DNA of 64,000 nt from Eurosta solidaginis (GCF_040869045.1 NC_090319.1:236523832-236587831), one strand, 5' to 3'. Positions 43,679 to 54,690 are shown, counted from the first letter of the stretch. Program-made: numbers and translations. The notes: generated by a model not told the origin, from the letters alone.

Positions 43679-44084
43679 AAGGGTTTGCGCTATTCGTAAA
43701 ATGGTCTAAATAAACTCTCTGTAGTAGGCCTAACTGATCTTCCGGTATTTTGATACCATTGATGACATTTGGGTTCAGTTTTTCTTTCAAAGTGCTAATT
43801 AGTTCGTTTTCATTAATTTTTTCTATCCCTTCGTAGTGGCGTGAGTGTCCAGGGTGCGGTTCTTCGTAGATTTGAAGTCTGCCCCCGAACACAATTTGGT
43901 TTCTGAAAACATTTAGTGGTACTTTCACGAAGGGGATCAGGTCTGTGTTATCCTGTTCTGCGCTATGGACTGTATCGGAATCTGATCCCATGGTTGCATT
44001 CTGACTACCGACCTCGGATGTGGACGGCATTGAATCCGTCAGTTGGTTTACTTGGGTTTTTAAACGAGAAAGGGCATCAGTCAC
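43653..44084 (-). pseudogene. G2 pol linker between RNase H and integrase
   Basis: A 143-residue frame beginning TDALSRL, the motif that closes RNase H in Ty3/gypsy polyproteins. It continues through a charged linker and PEDQLGLLQRVYLDHF into the start of integrase. It ends in another frame just before 43653 and overlaps the integrase frame by a few codons. Confidence 0.7.
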
Positions 44085-44144
44085 GACGTTAGATTTTCCG
44101 GGTTTGTAGATGAGTTCATAATTGTACTCTTCGATCCGGGATTT

Positions 44145-44525
44145 CTATCGCTTCAGCTTAGCATTGTAGTTGCGATTGCTGAGGGAGAAAGTTAGTGGTT
44201 GGTGGTCGGTGAATATACGTATTTTCTTGGTACCATACAAGTAATTTCGCAGATTATCTAACGCCCAAACGATGGCGAGCATATCTTTTTCGTTTGTAGC
44301 GTACCCTTCCTCTGTGGTTGTTAAACTTCTTGATATAAACGCAATTGGCTTGTCTTTACCATCATAGTCCTGCGACAATACCGCGTTAATAGCGTAGTCT
44401 GAGGCATCTGTTGTTAAGTTAAAGGTTTTTTCGAAGTTGGGAAGTGTTAAGACTTCTGAGGTTGTCAACATTTCCTTGAGGTCAACGAATGCCCTAAGGG
44501 CGTCCCTATTTAGTGATATTGGCAC
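44145..44525 (-). pseudogene. G2 RNase H
   Basis: A 126-residue fragment with TTDASDYAINAVLSQ (first catalytic aspartate), EKDMLAIVWALDNLR and FTDHQPLTF. This is the usual Ty3/gypsy RNase H series. A stop near 44145 separates it from the following linker. Confidence 0.8.
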
Positions 44526-44619
44526 TTTTTTGGACTGCGTAGCCTTAACTTGTGCGTGTTCGCCCCTTGTGAGGTTAGTGAGCGGTTTCGCAATTTTGGC
44601 GTAGTCCCGAATAAATTTC

Positions 44620-45898
44620 CTATAATAAGAAGTTAAACCTAAAAAAACTTTTGAGCTCTTTTAGATTTGAGGGTGGTAACAGATTTCTTATCGAATTTAT
44701 TTTCTTAGGATCTGGCAGGATTCCTTCGGAGGTTATAATATAACCCAGAAATTCAACGCTTCTTTTAAAATACTGTGTTGTTTTGAGGTTAACTTTGAGT
44801 CCCGCGTCTAGTAGTCTAAAAAGAATTGTTTCGATGTCCTCCAAATGGGTGGCCTCGTCCTTGCTGAAGATAATTATACAGTCGATATATACAAAACAAA
44901 TTCGACCTATAAATTCTTTGAGGACATCGTCTATCATCCTCTGGAAGATAGAGGGCGCATTCTTTAGCCCGAAAGAAAAGGAATTCATATTTTCCATTCA
45001 TGGTGGAATATGCCGTTTTAGGGATGTCACACTTTTTCATTGGGATTTGATGGAATCCTGAGGTTAAGTCCAGTGTGGTAAAATATTTGGCTTCGCCAAG
45101 GCTGGAAATAGTCCCGTTGATGTCCGGAATGGGATATGTATCGGGACACGTTACGGCGTTTAACCTTTTAAAATTAATGACCATCCGGTATTTCTTTTCT
45201 TCATCCGAGCCAGATTTCTTTGGGACAATCCATAGGGAGGAGTTATAGGGACCCTTTGACGGACGGATGATGCTTTGTGAAAGCAGTTCCTGAATTTGTC
45301 TTTCGACCTCTCCACGCATATTGACGGGGTAGGGATAGCTTTTGGTGTAAATTGGATTTTCGGTTACTGTTTTTATCTCAGCCTGGAGGTTGGTTTGAAT
45401 TTCCGTGGATTGGTCGACTGGACTGAATAAAGCTTCGTACTTTTCTAGTATCCCATATAGCTTGCTTTTCGTAAGTTCGGTGACATAGTTGTGAAGGGGG
45501 ATGTCTATATTAATGGAGTTAACCTGTTGCGCAGTCTTTCGCTTAAGAGGCAGAAGGATGTCTGGTTTAAGGATGAGGGTATTGAGCTTCTTATCTAACA
45601 CCGCTTTAATTTCTGAGAGAGTATCATCCCCTATTATCCCGTCAAATGATTCTAGACCGGGAAGGACAAAGAATGTAGTCGGCAGATCCCTACCAACAAA
45701 CTGAAAAAAGTTTCCGCAGACTTTCTTTTCGATTTTGATTCTTCCCCCCGCCGAGATTACGTGGAATGATTTTTCCATTGGGGTAGTGTTTAAAGCTACG
45801 CGCTCGCTAATGTATTTCTTGTTTGCGCCGGTGTCAACTAAGAACTCTAATATACCTTGACCCTGTGTGACGTACTCTAAATATGGTACGCCGGACAC
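44620..45898 (-). pseudogene. G2 protease and reverse transcriptase
   Basis: The frame from 45898 has the protease FLVDTGANKKYIS (active DTG) and then the RT start with YRMVINFKRLN and TLDLTSGFHQIPM. A frameshift near 44990 moves the RT into the frame 44997-44620, which has FGLKNAPSIFQRMI. The catalytic box reads FVYIDCIIIFSK, with the second aspartate replaced by cysteine. It ends in a broken thumb region (LKELKSFFRF). Protease processes the precursor and RT copies RNA to DNA; both the frameshift and the active-site change disable this copy. Confidence 0.82.
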
Positions 45899-46127
45899 GA
45901 GGCTCCCATTGTAAAATTTAGTTGGTCAAGTGTTGAATCTTTTTGTTCACTGGAGGCATCTTCTCCCTCCTCTTCATCTACGGCCACTAGATGAAACAAT
46001 TTTTGTTTCTTGTTTGCTTCGCTGTTTGAAAATTTTATTGGAAACTGACTTTTCCTTAGCCACTCGTGCCTAGAGAACCTAGAATTTCCTGTCTGGCGGG
46101 TTTGAGAGGATGCACCGGCATCCAGTC

Positions 46128-47103
46128 TTAAAGCTGTGGGGGGTCACTGTTGTTTCGCCAGCTTTGCGCAGATTGGTGGCTATTCCTGGTTTGCCCTGAC
46201 CTGGCGTATGGGGAGTTGAATCGCCTCTGATTTTGATGTCGGTCTACAAAGCTCCCATTAGAGTGGGTTGCATTATTGTACCTTGAATGGTTGGGGCTGG
46301 ATTCTGCGGTGTGCCAGAGTAGTCTGTGCTGCCGCGAGGAAAATATCGCTGTGATGGAATTTGGTACGAATCGCTGAACATTCGGCCACTTCTGTTTAAT
46401 GCCTGTGGGGGCGGTAAATGGCGTTTCGCCGATCGTCGCCATTTAGCCCCCTGATGAAGACATCCAAGGCTCTTCGTCTATGTGCCTCGGCCAATACTTT
46501 CACCATTTCTGTGTGCACATATTTATCAGTACTTATCGTATTTATCATGAGTGACAATTGCTTGTTTATTTGGGCATAGAATTCGGACAACTTTTACCGC
46601 CCTTGGGTCATGAGGGTGAGTTGCTGATCAAGGGTTTCGATATCCCTAACGTCCGCATAATGCAAGGAGAAAACCTCTTTGATTTTCTTCCAATCCGAAT
46701 CTAGAATGTTGTGAGACACCAAGGCGGCATCTGCCGCTCCTCTTGCATCTTACGTGCCTTAAAATTGCCCTATATATTGGCTTTTGGCGAACGGGCTTAT
46801 AATCACTAAAAACTTGTTCTACACTATGGATCCAGGAGGTATAGTGCTCCCTAGATCCATCAAACACTTGAAGTTCTTTCACGCAATCTGGTAACCTTGC
46901 TATTTCTTTGAGATCCTCCTCCGAACCTCTTCTACCCTACTTTCTAGTCTCTCTAGGGTTTGGCTAAGTCCTTGTATGGACTCGTCAGCGTTTGTCGATT
47001 CTACGCTTTAGAGGCGTTCCTCGAATTTCCTCAGCTGAGCGAGGATGGCGTTCACGGCGCCATTCATTTCAGTCAGCGACTTCTTCATTTCGTCGGCGTT
47101 CAT
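46128..47103 (-). pseudogene. G2 gag, broken
   Basis: ATG at 47103 on the minus strand begins a coiled-coil-like leader (MNADEMKKSLTEMNGAV) with a TAA after about 30 codons (47008-47010). It is followed by frames 46882-46646 (VFDGSREHYTSWIHSVEQV), 46590-46396 (SEFYAQINKQLSLMI, RRALDVFIRGLNGD) and 46442-46128 (arginine/asparagine-rich tail). This matches gypsy-group Gag, which lacks classical zinc knuckles. At least three frameshifts or stops are present. A short open stretch 45900-46127 leads into pol. Confidence 0.72.
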
Positions 47104-47319
47104 GATTAGGTATGCTGAAAAGATAAGAACTGTAAGAAAATATACGTGTGACCTACACAATCCAATGTCTCATTTGAGAATTCCTTTGGCGTTTATATTG
47201 GAGAATTTTCAATTTTCTCTCTTTCTCTTTCACTTTTCCCTGTTAGATTGGGGAATTTTCAATTTTCTCTCTTTTTCGTGCACTTTTCACTTAACACACG
47301 CGACGCGAACCCTGTACTC

Positions 47320-47335
47320 CGAAGCTCGGGCGCCA
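47320..47335 (-). promoter_or_regulatory. G2 primer-binding site, Lys-tRNA type
   Basis: TGGCGCCCGAGC on the minus strand begins with the last base of the 5' LTR. TGGCGCCC is complementary to the 3' end of tRNA-Lys, the primer type known from gypsy elements. Confidence 0.65.
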
Positions 47336-47749
47336 GTTATCTCCCGTTTCGGGGGAGATGTACAAAAATTAAAGGTGCGGAGGAACTCACTGTCCTCCGA
47401 TACTTGTGAAATAAAACAAGGAACGATTTCAGATTAACGTCACAACTTCTTTATTCGTGCCACTTGCACGCTAATTAACTACTGGCCTAGACATACGTTG
47501 CAACTTACTTGAATAACTTCTTAGCTTAACTAAAATATTTACATTGCAGTTCCCATGCTTTACCCAGAACTGCTCGCGCGTGTAGACAGGAATTGCTTAG
47601 CGTGCGATTCCCATAACTAATGTAAGGTGACCTGATCGATGGTTGCGCGTGTGCCGCGTCAGCGACTTTATCTTATTGAACTAAATAAGTCACATGCTTA
47701 GCAACGTGATCGTAGGGTGTGCCGTATTATGGTACCTATGTGTGTAACT
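47335..47749 (-). mobile_element. G2 5' LTR
   Basis: About 415 bp. The outer end ACACACATAGGTACC (minus strand) is followed on the plus strand by TACA, the target duplication. It would contain the promoter of the element; no TATA box is claimed. Confidence 0.88.
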
Positions 47750-47774
47750 TACATATATACGTAACAATACTTCC

Positions 47775-49110
47775 AGTAGAGATAAACTTATAAAAAGCTT
47801 TTGACACAGTCAACAACGGCACGTTACAGCAAGAATTATAAGGTCCCCTCTTCCTCCTAGTCTAAAAAGTTGAACCGCTATTTCTCTGTCTGCTCGGCAG
47901 GAATCGGTGCAATTCTGGAACGAAGCATTTATACCCGGAATAATTAAAAAATGCGGTGTTCCATCGCCGCTTTTGTTTAACTTATACATATAGAAGCCAC
48001 CAGAAGGAATTACCATTGTTACGCCGATGACGGCATAATAATGGCTACGGGTCCTTGCCCACCCATCGATGAACTATATAATTAAATAAACAACTATCTC
48101 CCTAAATTCTCCAGTTTTTTCCCACACGAAACCTGACTTTGTGTCAGCTTTTTAACATAATGTCGACCATATTGGACATCCACGTCAATGACATTGCATT
48201 ACCGACTACCAAAACTACTAGGTGTGACGTTCGACCAGGATCTACATTTTGGCGAGCATGCATTAGCAATTGTACTTAGAATGCAGAGCCGTAGTAAATT
48301 CCTGAAATCTCTTGCCGGAAGCACTTGAAGTAAAGATAAAGAAACTAATCATCACCACTTACAAAGCAAATGGCCGGCCGATTGCATGCTATGCGTCCCA
48401 GATATGGTCACCCAGCTTAAAGGTTACTCACTGGAAGAAAATACAGGCCTGTATAAACACCGCTCTCAGAACCGACAAGGGCTGTCTTTCTATGTTCCCA
48501 GAATACCACTTACATAGTAAGCCGAGAGTACTCCCCATAAGGGAAAGAAATGAAATGCTGAACAAACAGTGTCTGTTGAATATACAGAAACATGGGCATC
48601 CCAACAGAGATCTTATTAATGAGGCCCCACCTCACAGGGTCTTAAAAAGTCATCCCCGCAAGCATTATGAGGAAATACGCCACATGAGATCCAGCCGTAT
48701 CTAGAAGAAGAACACAAAAAGTCCTCAGTAATATCCACAAAAAGGCGTCGGAACTATATGTCATAAATCGTCCGGCGAACCACGTTCTTAAAGTTAAATA
48801 CCCTGAACTCGAAGAAAAGGTGAGCAATCTGCATATGGAGGCGCGCTTCACTCTAGCTCAACTTCGATCTGGATACTGTAACATGTTAAACTCGTACCCA
48901 TCCAGAATCAACCCCGACATACACAATATATGTCCTGCTTGCCATGTGGCGCCACATAACACCAACCATATTTTCAATTACGATGTCGAACCAATGCCTC
49001 TAACACCCATTCCTCTGTGGTCCACCCCTCTTAAAACTGCAGGTTTTCATGGACTCCCGTTAAAGGATATTGATGACAATTTGTAAGTGGTCGATGAAAA
49101 ATCTTTTAAA
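47775..49110 (+). pseudogene. Jockey-type LINE fragment (RT to C-terminus), 5'-truncated
   Basis: Starts with KAFDTVNN-like sequence near 47790, has GVPSPL-like and YADDGIIMATGP (YADD at 48020-48031), and continues in shifting frames. The frame 48312-48704 has ACYASQIWSPSLK. The frame 48820-49086 has LRSGYCNMLNSYPSRI and ICPACHVAPHNTNH, a cysteine/histidine motif typical of jockey-clade LINE ends. Frameshifts occur near 48060, 48310 and 48704. Gypsy element G2 inserted just upstream, at 47750. Confidence 0.75.
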
Positions 49111-49290
49111 ACATTTAATGTTCGTGACGTTTATCTTTAAATGTATCCTTAAAATATATGTAAGAGCAATTTTCGGTTTCGTCCAAACTTGTACTTCCTT
49201 ACTTGTTTTCTCTTAAATTCAAGACATAAGATCACATTAAAAAAAAAAACTTTTCTTCACTTGTGGTAAAAATTCCGAGGTACTCACTTG
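49111..49290. other. 3' region of jockey fragment and CTR start remnant
   Basis: AT-rich 3' tail with an A-run near 49241. At about 49187-49206, CTTCCTTACTTGTTTT is the reverse of the CTR element start (AACAAGTAAGG), so a tiny CTR remnant is present. No gene. Confidence 0.4.
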
Positions 49291-49408
49291 GATGGAGTAT
49301 GCCCGATAACCTTTACTGAGTATGAGTACTACCATCGATACTTTGATCGGAGTATTTTATATGAGTACCGGTATCGATACTTTTTCTAAAAGTTCTATCA
49401 CTAGAGTG

Positions 49409-50460
49409 CCAGTCGCTTCTCCATTGGGTTAACTGGCGTCAGTTCTCTACGTAAAGCTCGTACATCGCATCTCTAAATGTTTTTAATACTCGAAGACCCC
49501 AACGCGTAGAGGTCCATAAACCGTTAAAAGAACTTTTCTGTCGAACACTCCCAGAGCCGCTTCATGGTCCATGCTTCTTCGCTATATATCCGGACGAGTA
49601 CGGCAAGTGACTTATAGAGCATGCTTTTCGTTTGCCGAGAGAGGACTTTACTTTTCAATTGCATACCTAGTCAAAAGTAATATTTATCGGCAAGAGATTC
49701 TTCGCTGGATTTCAAATATGTTTTTTTTTTTTTTGTGCTAATGCGAAGTCTTTTGCTTCTTCGAAATTACGGCTGCCAACCGTGGCGTGGTTGCCAAGGT
49801 TCAAATGCGCCGATGACAACAGGTACTTAGTCTTGTTCTCATTCAGCACCCATCCCTTCCACTTTTGATTTTCAGGCCGATGACATCAATGTCATCAACA
49901 GGCACCTGATTTTATTATTTTCTCCAGAATCAAATTAAAGAAATCGCACGATAGGGGTCAACCTGTCTGAAACCTAGTTTAGTTTCTAATGGCTCGGAGA
50001 GGTCCTTCCCAATTCTGACTTTGATGATGGTATAGTCCAACGTCATTTTGCACAGCTGTATTAGTTTTGAGGGGAAGCCAAATTCAGGTATAGTGGCATA
50101 TAGGCAGCTTCGTTTCGTGCTGTCGACGGCCTCCTTTTTCCTGGGCTTTTTCCTAGATTTGATACATAATGAAAATCTGGTCGATGGTAGATTTACTAGG
50201 TCGGAAGCCGCACTCATAAAGTCCAAACAGCCTTGTTTGACAGGGCCTTAAGTGCGATATTAAGAATCTTAATTTCGCGATAGTTAGCGCAGTTTACAGG
50301 ATCTCCCTTCTTGAGGACTGGGCAAAGAACACTTACATTCCAATCGTCAGCCATGCATTCGTCCGACAATATTTTACAAAGAAGCTGATGTATGCGCCTT
50401 ACCAATTCCCCGCTGCCGTATTTGAAACGATCCGCAGGCAACTACGGGACGCCCTTGCGC
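49409..50460 (-). pseudogene. LINE-X, right piece of split copy: RT to C-terminus
   Basis: The minus strand carries an RT N-terminal part (VRRIHQLLCKILSDECMADDWNVS region, SVLCPVLKKGDPVNCANYR), then GFRPSKSTIDQIF-like sequence near 50200, a KIGKDLSEP-like and GFRQVDPYRA motif near 49980, then a shortened palm and the C-terminal end near 49500. The frame changes several times. It continues past the TIR insertion at 39411. The best-preserved frame is 50214-50441. Confidence 0.62.
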
Positions 50461-51408
50461 GTGAATAGCAAGAGCCACAAAAGATTTATAAAAGTTACGA
50501 GGACGTCGGGTTTTAGGATCTAGCCCAGGAAAACCTGTCCGATGCAACAATCCCTTGCACGTGTCACACTAACAGGAATATGACCGTCCTAAAAAGATTC
50601 TTTTACGGAAAAAAAGACTCCTAAGTCATGCTACTTGTTATTCAGGGTTTTCTCTATGTTTATAACTACCCCATTCAGTGCCCTGCGTACCGACTTGCCC
50701 TTGGTGTTCACATGTTCTGTTGTGGAGAGCAGTTTATCATCCACGTTGGACTTTATGTACAAATCTATCAATGCGATACATATGACCAATCTTCCCCGCC
50801 TTTGGTGAGAAAGCTACACGAGCAGCTCCCCAAGCGTGCGGTGCGGTTCAGTCTTATGCACTCATCGAATAATATTTTAAGCCATTATATGACTGCTACA
50901 TTCGTAATTTGTAGCATGGCTAGGAATATATAAGTCTTCACCGTCAATTTGATCTTGGTAATGGACCGACACTATCCGCACCGTGATCGAAGGGTAAATA
51001 CTGTCTGCTGGCTCTTCGGAAGCATCTCCCGATGTGTGTCGAAAAGCCCCTCAAGGGGCTCCTCACTTTTACGTTGCCATTCTCCGTTCTTTTGCTTTAT
51101 TTGTCCCTGTACTATGTTCCCCTTGCTAGGACTTTCCTCAGCAGCGGTGTTTCGCTGGAACACTCGATGTCCGCACTTGAGACTCTCTTCACCCGGAAAA
51201 TTGCACCCTTGTGGATCTTCAAAAGATCGCTATACTCGTCTCGGCACGGACGCCTTCCACGACCTTTGTTTGCTTAAGCATTTCGGTACCTGCCTTCATG
51301 CGCTGGGTTTGGGACCCGCCGCGTCAAACCACACAAGGAAAAAACAAAACTCGGATAAAAGACAACTCTTACCTGATGACGACCATGGCAAACGTTTGAA
51401 GGACAATG
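50461..51408. other. Unassigned stretch upstream of a LINE-X copy
   Basis: No motif-bearing gene. The open frame 50949-51491 contains the LINE-X endonuclease start at its end, so the sequence from about 51050 may be LINE-X leader. The part 50461-50940 is not recognised. Confidence 0.35.
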
Positions 51409-52201
51409 ATTTGAGGGAATGCACCTGGAACGTCCGCTCCCTGAATGGGATTGGTGCAGACGCCCGGCTGGTTGATATCCTCGCCGAATAAAAGCAAAAT
51501 TTTTTAAAATGTAATTCATCTGCGCCCATGCGCCGACGGAGGAGAAAGGCGATGAGGCGAAAGACGCTATTTATAAAAGATTAGAACGCATATACGCTGC
51601 ACCAGCCATGATATGAAAGTCGTGTTTTTGGCCCCACAGTCGGAAAGCTCAGCGGCATGCCTCCAGTGTTTTACATGTGAGCACGATCCGAGGACCTAAA
51701 ATCGGCGGGGCTAAAACGAAGGAACAAAAAACACAAGGAAAGCTATACGTCGAAAGGCTGCAATCGCAACAGACTGCCAATTATTTCGCAACTCGACTCT
51801 CACACCTGCTCTCTGAGAGCACAACTCAACCCGATGGAATGCAGGAGCAAAGCAAATCTTACTGCCGCCGAGGAAAAAAATGGTTACCGCCGACTAAGGA
51901 TAAACAACTGGCACGATGAAGAATGTCGCGTTGCAAATGAAAAAAAGACGCTGCCTACAAGGTTACGTTAAAAGCGAGCGCAACAAGAGGAGTGTGTGAC
52001 CGCTTTCGCGAGATGAAAATGGAAGCGAGGCGCCTTTTCAGGAAGAAAAAAGCAGAGGAAGAAAGACGTGAGTTCGAGGAGCGTGAGCTACTAACCACAA
52101 GGACCAACGCCCGAAAATTTTACCAAACAATTCGGCGACAGACGGAAGGTTTTAAGACTGGGAAAACCCTTGTAAGAACGATGACGGCGACCTTGTAACT
52201 G

Positions 52202-52588
52202 ATGTCCAGAGAGAACTTAGATTATGGAGGGAACACTTCTCTGCTAAATGGGGACAGCGATTTACCGGACAGGGATGACGAACCAGATCCCGCAAACGAT
52301 GATGATGGAATAAGTGTCCCCCCACCCGATTATGTGGAAGTCAGAATAGCAATAACCAGATTGGAAAACAACAAGGCGGCGGGCGCGTATGGATTACTTG
52401 CAGTGCTATTAAAATACGGCGGCGAGGAGTTGGTAAGGCGCATGCATCAGCTTCTTTGCAAAATATGGTCCGACAATTGGAATCTAAGTGTTCTTTGCCC
52501 AGTCCTCAAGAAATGGGATACTGAAACTGCGCCAACAATCGCGGAATCAGCCTTCTTAATAACGCATATAAGGTCCTGTCAAGTGTAG
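52202..52588 (+). pseudogene. LINE-X: linker and RT start
   Basis: A 128-residue frame with IAITRLENNKAAGAYGLLAV (the NKAxGxDG-type RT entry motif, altered), ELVRRMHQLLCKIW and LSVLCPVLKKWD. It ends in ETAPTIAESA, where the RT should enter its fingers region. The same segment is present in the minus-strand copy at 50441-50214. Confidence 0.62.
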
Positions 52589-52883
52589 CCGCCTTCGACA
52601 GCACGAAAGGAGCTGCCTATATGCTGCTATGTCTGAATATGGTTTCCCCGCAAAACATATACGGCTGTGCAAAATCACGTTGAACAACACCATCAGATAG
52701 TAAAAGACTTCGTTTATTTGGGAACCAGCATTAACACTAACAACACCATTAGCTCTGAAATCCAGCGAAGAATCACTACTTTGGACTAGGTAGGCAATTG
52801 AAAAGTAAAGTTCTCTAGGCAAACGAAAATCAAACTATACAAGTCACTTAAGTCACCTGCTGTATGGTGCAGAAGCATGGGCC

Positions 52884-53174
52884 ATGTCAACATCAGATGA
52901 AGCGGCTCTGGGAGTGTTCGAGAGAAAAATTCTTCGAACGATTTATGGACCTCTACGCGTTGGCGATGTACGAGCAGACATCAAAATAATCCAGCGAATT
53001 AAAACACAGCGGCTGCGCTGGCCGGGCCATGTTATGCGAATGAAAGATGACGCTCCGGCTAAGCAAGTGCTTCCATCGGAAACCACCTATGTAAGCAGAG
53101 GAAGAGGTCGGCCTCCACTCCGCTGGAAGGACCAGGTGGAAAACGATTTAAACTCGCTTGGTGTGACCAATTGA
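52884..53174 (+). pseudogene. LINE-X: C-terminal domain
   Basis: A 96-residue frame with LGVFERKILRTIYGPLRV, RLRWPGHVMRMKDDAPAK and GRGRPPLRWKDQVENDL. This is a well-known C-terminal signature of dipteran non-LTR elements. It ends at a stop at 53174, followed by the 3' tail. The family clade cannot be fixed without a tree. Confidence 0.72.
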
Positions 53175-53260
53175 CTCCAGTTGGCAGAGAGAAGAAGGGA
53201 CTGGCGCGCCTTGTTGGACGACCGTAGCCGTTTAAACAGTTAAGCGCTAATTAAGTTAGT

Positions 53261-53590
53261 GGCTGTCTTCTAAGAAGACTCAGATCAACGCTCCACCATG
53301 GCGGCTTTGCTCTGAAACTTATTTGAGGGCAAGTTATATTAAACCAATCATAACCACCTTTGTACGAAAATCATTGGACTCCCCCAGTTCCTCCATATTG
53401 GCAACGTTTTTGGGTTGTGCCTGTTTTGTTTCCACATGTTTTTGGAATTTCGTCCAGTACATTGAGCTTGGGTTTCTAAAGATTCCTCCTAAAGGTTGGA
53501 TATCTATACCCTCCTCAGAGGAATACTGAAGCTGATATACGCATGGTCGGAGAAAGATGGTCTAGCAACGACCATTCAATCATACCTTGA
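53261..53590. other. Short unassigned stretch
   Basis: No gene or repeat recognised between the LINE-X tail and the MITE. Confidence 0.4.
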
Positions 53591-53594
53591 TATA

Positions 53595-53829
53595 TGAGCC
53601 GTTTATTTTGAAAGTGGCATAAGTCATTTCCAACTCATGGTCTTAAATGCATTGTTATTTTTGAACGAATGCATATATAGATGGTTCTAAAATTATAAAA
53701 TAATAATAAGAATTGCATCTTTTGGATATTGGACTCTAACAATCTGGAGGCGAGGAGAGATACCAACAAATTATCACTGAACCTAAACGACATGAAATGA
53801 CTTATGCCACTTTCAAAATAAACGGCTCA
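53595..53829. mobile_element. MITE with perfect 36-38-bp terminal inverted repeats
   Basis: TATGAGCCGTTTATTTTGAA at 53593 is mirrored by TTCAAAATAAACGGCTCATA ending at 53831. The match is perfect for 38 bases including a TA on each side that fits a TA target duplication (53593-53594 and 53830-53831). The interior is about 160 bp, AT-rich and non-coding. This is probably a Tc1/mariner-type non-autonomous element. Confidence 0.8.
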
Positions 53830-53879
53830 TATCAAGAACATTACTGGATGTTGGACCAGCATATGTAGGGACATTTCCC

Positions 53880-54690
53880 TACATATTGGTTTGCAATATG
53901 TAACAACCAAGCGGAACTGCCTCAATCCTATGTCGAAATGCTCTTTTACTATCCTCTTGAACTCCTCCGGCAGTGCCTCCGCAGTATGGTCCTGGTATGG
54001 AAGCCAGGATAATTGCCTGCTTATTCTTCTGCTGGACGGCCACCAATAGGTCCTCATGACTGGAGCTCGCACCCTTCCTTCCGATTGTCCATCATAAACG
54101 CCAAACCCGCGCGTGGTGAGACAGTCCAGAGGTGTTTCCTCTTGATGATAGCGATGGCTTCAGGATCAGCGCCATGCCAAACAAACGCTCCTCATTTGTT
54201 AGGAGGAGTTCGCTCGACAGTACTTTATTGTGTTGGAAGTATCTGTAAGACTCGCAACACCATTTGGCTATTTCCCCCCTCCAATACCTTCGTCGTGACG
54301 TCTACGGCCTCCTCTTTCACTTTTGGTTTAAGGCTTTCGAGGCCCTCTTCAACCTCTTCCACTTCATTCATATTACGATTGCTATCTTTCGGACTTCTTT
54401 CCCGAGGCGAAAATGCTGTGTTGGATGTTCCTCGGGGCGTCTCGCAGCACCATTTGGCTGTTTGTCTTCTTCTTACACCTTCGTCGTTACGTCCGCGTCC
54501 TGCACTTGCCCCTTGCTTTAAGGCTTTCGAGGACCTTCTTGAATTCGCCCACTTTTAGCATGTTAAGATTGTTATCCTTGGGACTTTTTTTCCAAAATCG
54601 CATATTAAATTTGCCTGTACCCAAGGACATTTTGCCGTACAATATATCCTCTGCCTGCTTGTTTATTTGGAAGATGTAGTACAGCAACTA
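53880..54690 (-). pseudogene. Unassigned coding-like sequence with internal duplication
   Basis: Minus-strand frames are fragmentary (54687-54487 is open, with KVGEFKKVLESLKARGK near its end). A block starting GCA(A/G)CACCATTTGGCT on the plus strand occurs at 54257 and 54447, followed each time by CCTTCGTCGT(G/T)ACGTC and TTTAAGGCTTTCGAGG. The unit of about 190 bp is therefore imperfectly duplicated. It may be ORF1 of a LINE or a decayed host gene; I do not recognise it. Confidence 0.35.

Larger units (their letters stand above)
40507..47749 (-). mobile_element. Env-bearing gypsy-type retroelement G2 (errantivirus-like)
   Basis: The two LTRs (40507-40920 and 47335-47749) differ at roughly twenty positions by eye (about 5%). 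The target duplication is TACA (40503-40506, 47750-47753). Order on the minus strand: 5' LTR, Lys-type primer-binding site, gag, protease-RT-RNase H-integrase, env, polypurine tract, 3' LTR. LTR ends of the AGTTA...TAACT type and a third gene with env features are typical of insect gypsy-group errantiviruses. All genes except integrase are broken, so this is a fossil provirus. Confidence 0.88.
39412..49408. mobile_element. hAT-like TIR insertion, 10 kb, carrying other elements
   Basis: TAGTGATAGAAC at 39412 and GTTCTATCACTA ending near 49407 are inverted termini. Both subterminal regions (39430-39560, 49290-49390) contain several copies of GTATCGATAC/AGTATCGAT-like motifs, as in hAT ends. The flanks GGCGTGCC and (A)GAGTGCC resemble an imperfect 8-base target duplication, and the two outside pieces together make one continuous LINE-X tail. 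No transposase was recognised inside; the interior holds a jockey-type fragment and gypsy element G2. Confidence 0.55.
51409..53260 (+). mobile_element. LINE-X, plus-strand copy with internal deletions
   Basis: Starts with an AP-endonuclease beginning (CTWNVRSLNGIG, 51421-51456). It is then broken through a linker (51677-52198, basic frames with KMEARRLFRKKK), the RT N-terminal part (52320-52560), a short jump across most of the RT palm, and the C-terminal region to 53174. The 3' tail (GCGCGCCTTGTTGGACGACC, then CCGTTTAAACAGTTAAGCG) matches 36955 and 39390. It is the most complete LINE-X copy in the window but still dead. Confidence 0.65.

Noticed and set aside
47045..47437. 130-residue plus-strand frame near the G2 5' LTR
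   Set aside because: It overlaps gag start, primer-binding site and LTR of the minus-strand element; it is a shadow.
54013..54558. 181-residue plus-strand frame as a host gene
   Set aside because: Rich in serine, proline and phenylalanine with no recognisable domain; the opposite strand looks at least as protein-like. Left unassigned.
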